The notes below the pieces were generated by a model that was not told the DNA's origin, did no database searches, and saw nothing but the letters and a program-made list of their open reading frames with translations. A stretch of 64,000 nt of DNA from Panulirus ornatus (Eukaryota; Arthropoda; Malacostraca; Decapoda; Palinuridae), in assembly GCF_036320965.1 (NCBI RefSeq), contig NC_092239.1:644320-708319 (forward strand). The letters are read 5' to 3'. Below, piece by piece: positions 55,691 through 64,000 of the stretch. Made by a program: the position numbers and the translations under genes. How positions within the stretch are numbered: the first letter of the stretch is position 1; the number at the start of each line of letters is the position of its first letter.

Positions 55691-56804
55691 GATTAACGAC
55701 CTGCCCTTCACCGCCGGTCTTCCTCCATCAAGACACTGGACAACCCAGTAGATCAGGTCAGCCTGTGACCAAGATGTTTTTCAACGTCAGATTATCAACT
55801 TGTTGATTGGTGGGTTGCTGAGGACCGAAAGAACTATGTATTAGGCCCCAAGCTAATGGCTCATCAAATTAGTGATGCACATTCTTGTCACCTCTTTAGG
55901 ACGTTATGTTTATACAATTACGCATGAATAACGACTTTCCTCGCGCGCGATACAACGGAAGAAACAATCATTACCAACACAACCTTCCAACTCTTATCTA
56001 TATAGATTTATCTGTCCCTTCTACCCCAACGTTTTCTCTGTAAGACAAACCTGCTGAACTGCTGTATATGTACGGCAAGCAACCAATAACATGTACAACA
56101 AGCAAATATCAAGTCTACCACAAACCTCCGGTAAATATTTCACTGAAGAAAAATTATGGGAAAATCATTTCCATTCAAACGGTGGCTCGCCACACAAAAA
56201 CCACCCTCACTCCGCTCCTGAACTCCTTTGTGAAAACCTCGGCCGGTCGCCCTTTGGGGATGCCCTTTGCCACACTGACACTTCGACGTATCACCATAAA
56301 ATGACTACAGATCGCTTGGGGGTTACGCTGAAAAGCCCTTCTCCAGCAGATGGTGTATGATTTATGGAGTAATTTGTCCGGACGATGCTCAGGATTACTC
56401 CTTAATGGTGTGGAATTCAATGCTGGACAAAGCAGTTCAAAACTACATCAAAAGGGAACCTAGAAAGGAATGGGATTGAGGGATGGTGTAAGAGGATTTA
56501 GGATGTTCATGATTATATTGTTGGCTAACATTTAGACGTTGCTCGTGAAACCCTTGAATAAAACTGGTAGGTCAAATTTTGTTTTATTTTGACAAAAAAG
56601 AAAAGAACCATTTGAATTATTTTCCATTGCCTTAAATACATCAATAATCGACCATACTGCAACACTTTATACTGTCAATGTCTTGAGCATGACTTAGCAA
56701 ACCTTAAGTACGAAGCAACGAACCTTTAGTGCGTAGGTATGGAGGCCTTGCTTTAGTCTGACCATTGGTGACAGGATCAGGTTAAGAGCCAGGCCATCGT
56801 AAAC
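55691..56804. other. No recognisable gene
   Basis: Unique sequence. Frames at 56068-56420 on both strands have no recognised domain. Confidence 0.5.
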
Positions 56805-56909
56805 AAGGTCCGTACCGTCGTGTTCAAGGGTCGTACCATAACGGTTAAGGGTCATATGATCATAATCAAAGGTCGTACCAACGTGTTCAAAGGCCGTACC
56901 TTTGTATTC
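56805..56909 (+). repeat. 21-bp minisatellite, 5 units
   Basis: Five consecutive 21-bp units starting at 56805, 56826, 56847, 56868 and 56889, of the type AAGGTCCGTACCGTCGTG. Spacing is exact, with unit-to-unit divergence at several positions. This is the clearest array of the dispersed 21-bp repeat. Confidence 0.9.
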
Positions 56910-57044
56910 AAGTGGCTAACTAAGTAATCCATAATGTAAATGCACAAAGATATGTTTCCTCACTGAAGAAAAGCAGAACCCACTACACCTCCACTGATTC
57001 TAACCAAACCAGTAAAGCTACCGTCAGCACTAGGAATAAATTGT

Positions 57045-57205
57045 TATTCCTCGAGCACCAGCTGGTGATGATTCAAGCTGACAGATAGTCATCTGTTCAC
57101 CCCGGGATCAGCTGGCAGCTTGTCATCAAGTCATCCCAGGACCAGCTGACATATTGTTACTCCAGGGCCGACCAGCAGGGGTCATCAGGTCAACCCAGAA
57201 ATTTA
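57045..57205 (+). repeat. Degenerate ~40-bp repeat (CAGCTG-containing)
   Basis: Three or four diverged units with the words ACCAGCTG, CAGATAGTCATC and TCATCCCAGGACCAGCTG at spacings near 40 bp. Confidence 0.5.
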
Positions 57206-57496
57206 CACTTCAACCAAGATCATTTTCGTCCATGACACAACAACTTTTGTCCCATTAAGTCGTCTGGAACAACCCAATGAACAGTCTAGAGGTAATTACA
57301 ACAACCGAACGAGCTGCCCTAGGGTAATTTGGAAGTAACTATCATCATTATTTCATATTATCTTCTGAGATGATTGCAGTACCATAGAAGTAATTTCCTC
57401 TCCATAAGAAGGGTAGTAAAACCATTAACATCATGTGTGAGTTTGTGTAACAATGAACTATATCCCTCGCTCGAGGACAGTATCCAAGCCATGTCT

Positions 57497-57498
<2 letters not shown>
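57206..57498. other. No recognisable gene
   Basis: Unique sequence. Confidence 0.5.

Positions 57499-57591
<93 letters not shown>
57499..57591. repeat. (TC)n microsatellite
   Basis: TC tract of about 92 bp. Confidence 0.95.
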
Positions 57592-57594
<3 letters not shown>

Positions 57595-57723
57595 TTTCAA
57601 TCTACCTACCATTTTTATGTCTAATTGCCTTTTCTGCCTTAATGAGGAGGCACTAGAGGCAAATGACAACTGAATTAATCTACACACAACCAAACCCTAG
57701 CAGTCATGTGTAGTGTACCGAAA

Positions 57724-57925
<202 letters not shown>

Positions 57926-60155
57926 CACTCATTGTCCTTGAGAGCTCCGTCACATCACGTGACTTGAGAAGGAAGGGAAAGCCGGTGAGTGTAGCGGAAT
58001 GTGACGGGGGAACTCGAGACCATTCATTGGTCAAATCCTCCTCACCCATAAGTAAATCATCATTTATTCCACGTGTCCAATACGAATTGAAGATATCTTC
58101 ATACATTTGTGTCTACTGATATTCTTAAGTGCTGTATTGCTCGCAACGTTTACGCTCAACACCCTGGCCGGCTGGTAACCTTCCTCACGGCGATGCAGCC
58201 AGTACAGGGAGTGTAGCCGGGAGACAGCGTTAACACTGCGTAATGAGTTTCTTGTGTAACGAATTAACAATGAGGAGAATGATAATTGGGTAGTATACCA
58301 TGGTCAATTAGATTGTCTCAATAAAACAGGTAGTATGAAAGCAGAAGGGCTAAAGCACTGAAGATATTGCCGGCAACAGAATAATGTAGTGCCGTGGAAG
58401 GGCTGAGTCTGAGGGGTAGATCACAATGAATGTATAATGAAAGGTTACTGGCCACACTAAGACTGATAACCATTAATCCCAACAACATGTTTATATGTAT
58501 GGTTTCATCATCGAGTAATAAGACTACAAAGATATGACTTAATTTTACGTTCGAGAGCCTTGAACAATGACTATGATGACTTAAGAAAGAATGATAATCA
58601 AGATGAATGTAATATACGAGTCCCTACAAAATTGAAGGTATGGAACGTATGAAGATTGTATCAGACGTGTGTACTATCAACTGGGAATTGTAGAATGATA
58701 AACTATAGAAAAAGTTTACATCAGTTCAGTCAAGACTGTCAAGATAAGATACACGAAATAGTTGAATGAAAAAGGTAAATATGAAAAATATGATGAAATT
58801 CTGTCTAAACGTAACGTGGTCACAAGGTGAAATCTAACTGGATTTTCTGTGTGTGTGTGTGTGTGTGTGTTTAAAATACAAGGCACCAAGTCTACCCTAA
58901 GGAGTAAGGCGTCCCTGACCGTACGCTTAGCAGGACTGGTGCTGGGTAACCAGGCGCTGCAAACGTCTAATCTCCCTAACGGTTCTTGTTGCATGGGACG
59001 GCAATGATGTGTGTGCGCTTAACTTTATTTGCTCCATATCAATAGGAGAGGAATCTGATATGATAGATTGACGGATAGACAGTTGAGAGATAGGTATCTA
59101 GATGATATCTAGATGGATAGATAGATAGATAGATAGACTGCTGTGAACATTGCAGACAAAGAGGACGCCTTTAAATATTCTGAAAATTGATATAGTTATC
59201 TTGGCTTACAGTCTCTTGGCCTTCATCTTAGGGCAACTGTCTATCAGCTGCTGGACTTCCCCTGTATAACCTACTATCCTGTAGCTCACCCAGTATCCCA
59301 GTCTACCCTATTGGCCTGCATCTCACCTGTCTACTATGAAGAGGTTGTACGAGTGTGGAGGAAAAGCGTTACTTGTTCGCCGCTGGGTTAATTGCTTGGT
59401 TTCATCTGTGGTCGTGGAAATAGCGTATCATTGTTTAGGCTTGTGTCTGCGTAAACCATTGAATCATCCTTTGGTCAGGTACTTGATTATGAAAAACCGT
59501 TAATATTTGCTCATTTATGTTTATGCTTAAGAAAAATGATCCTTACTCGCACTAGGATTTGTGAGAATTCTCACACTTGCACTTCCTTGAAAAGTGTTTC
59601 ACGAACCAGGTCTGATTCCTGTTTATATATTTTTCTTTCGGTCGCAGTGCTTTTACGATCATTATTCAATACCAATATTCTTTCCAATTCTCGTGCGTCT
59701 CATTATTCCACACGAAAATTGTCAGATTTGTTTTTCAAAACAGATGTCTCCTTCATCTTGAAAGACAGAAAAACAGGGTGAAGACTGATGACCCAGGTCA
59801 TGACACCGCTTGTTGCAGGGGAAATGTTCTTTCTTCCTTTATCCTTCTAAAGTAGAGGAAGGTCCTCATGATGGAGGATGTAATGAGGCCAAGAGAGAGA
59901 CGCTAACGTGATGCCACAGTCAGCTGTCGGTCTGGCCACAATGAGGGACCTCACACAGCTTATCCTAGTACACACAACTCATTTTGCCCTACACACTGTG
60001 CCCTTCTCTGCATACTGTGTCCTGCCTCACACGTTGTGTGGCGCCTCACACAAGTCTTTTTCAGCGGTGCCTGAGTTGCACCCATTGAGTTTTGTTCACC
60101 TTCTTTTGGCATTAACTCGCACTTTAAACGATTAAACTTTTTATTGCCGTCCACT
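57926..60155. other. No recognisable gene; minor (GT)n and (GATA)n
   Basis: Unique sequence, with a GT tract at 58849-58872 and a short (GATA)n at 59108-59137. Open frames are all under 95 codons and without domains. Confidence 0.55.
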
Positions 60156-60326
<171 letters not shown>

Positions 60327-60426
60327 GGTCTCTTGTACAGCTATATATCATCATAGGAATTTAAGTTAAGCTTGAAAAATTACACCTGTTACTTTGTTTA
60401 ACTCACTGAACACTATGTCTTGGGCA

Positions 60427-60580
60427 CGAAGGTTCGACATTCGAGCATAAAAGTACGACACTTGAACACAACAGTGTGATCTTTAGGTATGATTGTCAGG
60501 TTATCAGATACATAAGGTTATACCTTAAGGTCTTACAGTCATATTGAAGGATCGTACCGTCGCACTCAAGGAATGAAGGT
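60427..60580 (+). repeat. Decayed 21-bp repeat array
   Basis: Diverged 20-21-bp units (AAGGTTCGACATTCGAGCAT, then AAAAGTACGACACTTGAAC, then later GGATCGTACCGTCGCACTC) related to the arrays at 7754 and 56805. Confidence 0.55.
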
Positions 60581-61072
60581 GATATCTCCCTGCATGCAGT
60601 GTCTGACAGATAATGTTTAAATGGCACGTGACTAGGTTAATCACCTTTGACCTGAAATGGTGTGCCTTTAGAATGAGAGCGACATGGAATGTGGCTGCTT
60701 GAGAGGCGATCTTATAGATAAATTTTCTATTTTCTTTGCGAATCACGTAAAATACAAGATGAAGCTACTTTTTCCCTATTGTATGACGAAAATGTCTTGT
60801 ACGATGCCTACTTTATATCTATCTGAAGATCTGAAATGATCAGGTTTGTATTAATACATGAGACAACAAATTCTCTTTTCTGATTTTGAAGGAATACATT
60901 AGTACGTTCCTTTGACCGTAGCTCTGTCTGCTTGGAACCTAAATTAGCAATTAGTTCTGCTTACATCAAGAACATCGGGATGAAACACATTCTGAGCCAA
61001 GATCCCAGATTAACCGGGCTCTACCAAACCTGGGTTTCCAACCCGATTTCTGGGCACTAGTTTGGGTCCCAA
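60581..61072. other. No recognisable gene
   Basis: Unique sequence. Near 61000-61070 a GGGT/ACCC-rich stretch leads into the 63-bp duplication. Confidence 0.5.
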
Positions 61073-61198
61073 CCTGAGCACCAGCCCAGATCGCTCCTAA
61101 CCCAGCTCCCACACTGGGTTCTAGCTAGGGTCAAGCCTGAGTCCCAGTCCACATCGATCCCAACCCAGCACCCACGCTGGGTCACGGCTTGGGTTCGC
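61073..61198 (+). repeat. 63-bp tandem duplication
   Basis: Two units starting at 61073 and 61136, beginning CCTGAG and containing AACCCAGC and CTGGGT words, diverged at about a fifth of positions by eye. Each unit contains a partial inverted repeat (ACCCAGC against CTGGGT). Confidence 0.7.
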
Positions 61199-61439
61199 CA
61201 ATCGCTCAGCACAACACAAGAACTGTAAACAAAGCAGATGTTTTCCCCTGCCTGGCCGGTGACCTCTGCCCGTTAGGTGAATTGGGGTCAGCTGCGCCGA
61301 TCTGACCTGACCTGACCTAGAATAACACCATCCTGGCCTTAATATAGACACTGGAAGACAGGAACCTGTAATTCTTTAGTGTTTCCAGTTGAAAGTGAAA
61401 AAAATTCAGATGCTTAAAGATTTTATCAACCATATATGA

Positions 61440-61490
61440 CTGTTGGAGGTTGGTATGTTTTATGAAGGTGCGCGTTCATATGCATTTGTT
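61440..61490 (+). mobile_element. SINE-B tail fragment
   Basis: TGTTGGAGGTTGGTATG to GCGTTCATATGCATTTG matches the 3' tail of SINE-B2 at 62340-62395, again followed by TA. The tRNA-like head is absent. Confidence 0.75.
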
Positions 61491-61930
<440 letters not shown>

Positions 61931-61959
61931 ACATATACATATACATATATATATTACTT

Positions 61960-62216
61960 ATCATTTTTTTTTTATTTTGCTTTGTCGCTGTCTCCCGCGT
62001 TTGCGAGGCAGCGCAAGGAAACATACGAAAGAAATGGCCCAACCCACCCCCATACACATGTATATACATACACGTCCACACACGCAAAAATACATACCTA
62101 TACATCTCATATACACATATATATACACACACAGACACATACATATATACCCATGCACACAATTTACACTGTCTGCCTTTATTCATTTCCATCGCCACCT
62201 CGCCACACATGGAAAT
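61960..62216 (-). mobile_element. LINE-A 3'-UTR-only fragment L17, long-UTR subfamily
   Basis: Minus strand: A-rich tail, hairpin region (GCGAGGCAGCG, one change in the core), then TA/CA-rich UTR words and CTGTCTGCCTTTATTCAT, as in L6 and L10. No coding part. The right edge meets SINE-B1 through ATATATAT. Confidence 0.85.
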
Positions 62217-62221
62217 ATATA

Positions 62222-62308
62222 TATCATACAAACCTCCAACAGCCAGGATCGAACCCGGGACCCCTGTGCAAGAGGCAGGCATGCTAACCGCTAGGCTATG
62301 GGCCTGAC
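62222..62308 (-). mobile_element. SINE-B1, tRNA-like head, minus strand
   Basis: Minus strand reads CCCATAGCCTAGCGGTTAGC (A-box-like) then CCGGGTTCGATCCTGG (B box) at tRNA-like distance, then TGTTGGAGGTTTGTATG. It resembles a tRNA with a Lys-like CTT loop, but T-stem and anticodon-stem mismatches and the SINE tail argue against a functional tRNA. It forms the left arm of a perfect 49-bp inverted repeat with SINE-B2. Confidence 0.75.
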
Positions 62309-62397
62309 TCTTGCACAGGGGTCCCGGGTTCGATCCTGGCTGTTGGAGGTTTGTATGTTCTATGAAGGTGCGTGTTCATATGCACTTTATTGGTATA
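62309..62397 (+). mobile_element. SINE-B2, 5'-truncated, plus strand
   Basis: Begins inside the tRNA-like head (after the A-box half). It has the B box GGTTCGATCC, the GTTGGAGGTTTGTATG junction and the tail CGTGTTCATATGCACTT, then TA. 62309-62357 is the exact reverse complement of 62225-62273. Confidence 0.8.
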
Positions 62398-62399
62398 TA

Positions 62400-63920
62400 T
62401 ATATTTTCTTTTTTTTTTTTGCTTTGTCGCTGTCTCCCGCGTTTGCGAGGTAGCGCAAGGAAACAGACGAAAGAAATGGCCCAACCCACCCCCATACACA
62501 TGTATATACATACGTCCACACACGCAAATATACATACCTACACAGCTTTCCATGGTTTACCCCAGACGCTTCACATGCCCTGATTCAATCCACTGACAGC
62601 ACGTCAACCCCGGTATACCACATCGATCCAATTCACTCTATTCCTTGCCCTCCTTTCACCCTCCTCCATGGTCAGGCCCCGATCACACAAAATCTTTTTC
62701 ACTCCATCATTCCACCTCCAATTTGGTCTCCCACTTCTCGTTCCCTCCACCTCCGACACATATATCCTCTTGGTCAATCTTTCCTCACTCATTCTCTCCA
62801 TGTGACCAAACCATTTCGAAACACCCTCTTCTGCTCTCTTAACCACGCTCTTTTTATTTCCACACATCTCTCTTACCCTTACGTTACTCACTCGATCAAA
62901 CCACCTCACACCACACATTGTCCTCCAACATTTCATTTCCAGCACACCATCCTCCTGCGCACAAGTCTATCCATAACCCACGCCTCGCAACCATACAACA
63001 TTGTTGGAACCACTATTCCTTCAAACATACCCATTTTTGCTTTCCGAGATAATGTTCTCGACTTCCACACATTCTTCAAGGCTCCCAGGATTTTCGCCCC
63101 CTCCCCCACCCTATGATCCACTTCCGCTTCCATGGATCCATCCGCTGCCAGATCCACTCCCAGATATCTAAAACACTTTACTTCCTCCAGTTTTTCTCCA
63201 TTCAAACTTACCTCCCAATTGACTTGACCCTCAACCCTACTGTACCTAATTACCTTGCTCTTATTCACATTTACTCTTAACTTTCTTCTTTCACACACTT
63301 TACCAAACTCAGTCCCCAGCTTCTGCAGTTTTTCACATGAATCAGCCACAAGCGCTGTATCATCAGCGAACAACAACTGACTCACTTCCCAAGCTCTCTC
63401 ATCCCCAACAGACTTCATACTTGCCCCTCTTTCCAAAACTCTTGCATTCACCTCCCTAACAACCCCATCCATAAACAAATTAAACAACCATGGAGACATC
63501 ACACACCCCTGCCGCAAACCTACATTAACTGAGAACCAATCACTTTCCTCTCTTCCTACACGTACACATGCCTTACATCCTCGATAAAAACTTTTCACTG
63601 CTTCCAACAACTTGCCTCCCACACCATATATTCTTAACACCTTCCACAGAGCATCTCTATCAACTCTATCATATGCCTTCTCCAGATCGATAGATGCTAC
63701 ATACAAATCCATTTGCTTTTCTAAGTATTTCTCGCATACATTCTTCAAAGCAAACACCTGATCCACACATCCTCTACCACTTCTGAAACCACACTGCTCT
63801 TCCCCAATCTGATGCTCTGTACATGCCTTCACCCTCTCAATCAATACCCTCCCATATAATTTACCAGGAATACTCAACAAACTTATACCTCTGTAATTTG
63901 AGCACTCACTCTTATCCCCT
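62400..63920 (-). mobile_element. LINE-A copy L18, 5'-truncated, one frameshift
   Basis: Minus-strand copy from the GDKSECSNYRG phrase to the tail. The RT is complete from there: motif A region (VASIDLEKAYDRVD), LRQGCVMSPWLFN, FADD near 63360. One-base deletion near 62945 shifts the frame in the RRRMDVLEM phrase. The frame is open for 315 codons before it (63880-62933) and to the native stop after it (to 62604). The 3' edge has an A-rich tail and short TA. The 5' edge at 63920 meets L19 head-on. Confidence 0.9.
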
Positions 63921-64000
63921 TTGTGTGGAAGTCGAGAACATTATCTCGGAAAGCAAAAATGGGTATGTTTGAAGGAATAGTGGTTCCAACAATGTTGTAT
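63921..64000 (+). mobile_element. LINE-A fragment L19, inverted to L18, cut by window end
   Basis: Plus-strand LINE-A from [15 protein letters not shown] to TMLY, still running at the window edge. It joins L18 in opposite orientation at CCCCTTTG/TGTGGAAG. Confidence 0.85.

Noticed and set aside
62222..62308. tRNA-Lys gene
   Set aside because: A and B boxes are present, but the T-stem and anticodon stem have mismatches, a SINE tail follows, and an inverted partial copy adjoins it.

Overview
The window is eukaryotic intergenic DNA with no protein-coding host gene that I can recognise. It is dominated by young and decayed non-LTR retrotransposon copies, short non-autonomous elements and very dense dinucleotide microsatellites. 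Long (TA)n, (CA)n, (TC)n and (CATA)n tracts, a compact EN-RT LINE and tRNA-like SINEs suggest an invertebrate, most likely a decapod crustacean. That assignment is inference from general repeat style; no marker gene is present.

The main actor is one LINE family, called LINE-A here. It has an RTE-like single ORF: an AP-type endonuclease, then a reverse transcriptase, then a C-terminal region with LYGCEAW and GHMERM motifs. Nineteen segments are seen, together about a quarter of the window. L12 (34445-37688, minus) is near full length with only two nonsense codons in a 998-codon frame. L14 (43381-45159, plus) has an uninterrupted RT plus C-terminal frame but lacks the endonuclease. Most other copies are 5'-truncated. 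Almost all copies abut a (TA)n tract at the 3' end, and many also at the truncated 5' end.

A 200-250 bp element, SINE-1 (five copies), shares its middle part with the LINE-A 5' leader and its 3' hairpin with the LINE-A 3' tail. It therefore looks like a non-autonomous derivative or passenger of LINE-A. Two tRNA-like SINE families (SINE-A, SINE-B) and a ~165 bp repeat found as fold-back structures (IR-1) are also bounded by TA tracts in several cases.

Layout: 1-10 kb, sparse sequence with old degenerate minisatellites. 10-20 kb, a dense nest of LINE-A and SINE-1 modules. 20-21 kb, a decayed hAT/ZBED-like transposase. 23-25 kb, SINE-1 tandem and a 17-bp minisatellite. 25-34 kb, mostly unrecognised sequence with two LINE-A relics. 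34-38 kb, near full-length L12. 38-41 kb, SINEs, minisatellites and a CR1/L2/Jockey-like relic. 41-49 kb, L13, L14, L15 and the fold-back repeats. 49-61 kb, mostly unrecognised, with 36-, 39- and 21-bp minisatellites. 61-64 kb, a ~435 bp TA tract, a perfect 49-bp inverted repeat of SINE-B and L18/L19.

The strongest leads are the LINE-A/SINE-1/(TA)n system, in which mobile modules seem to enter and leave TA microsatellites; a cluster of fold-back junctions; a hammerhead-like motif in IR-1; and a 21-bp repeat unit found at five separate loci.
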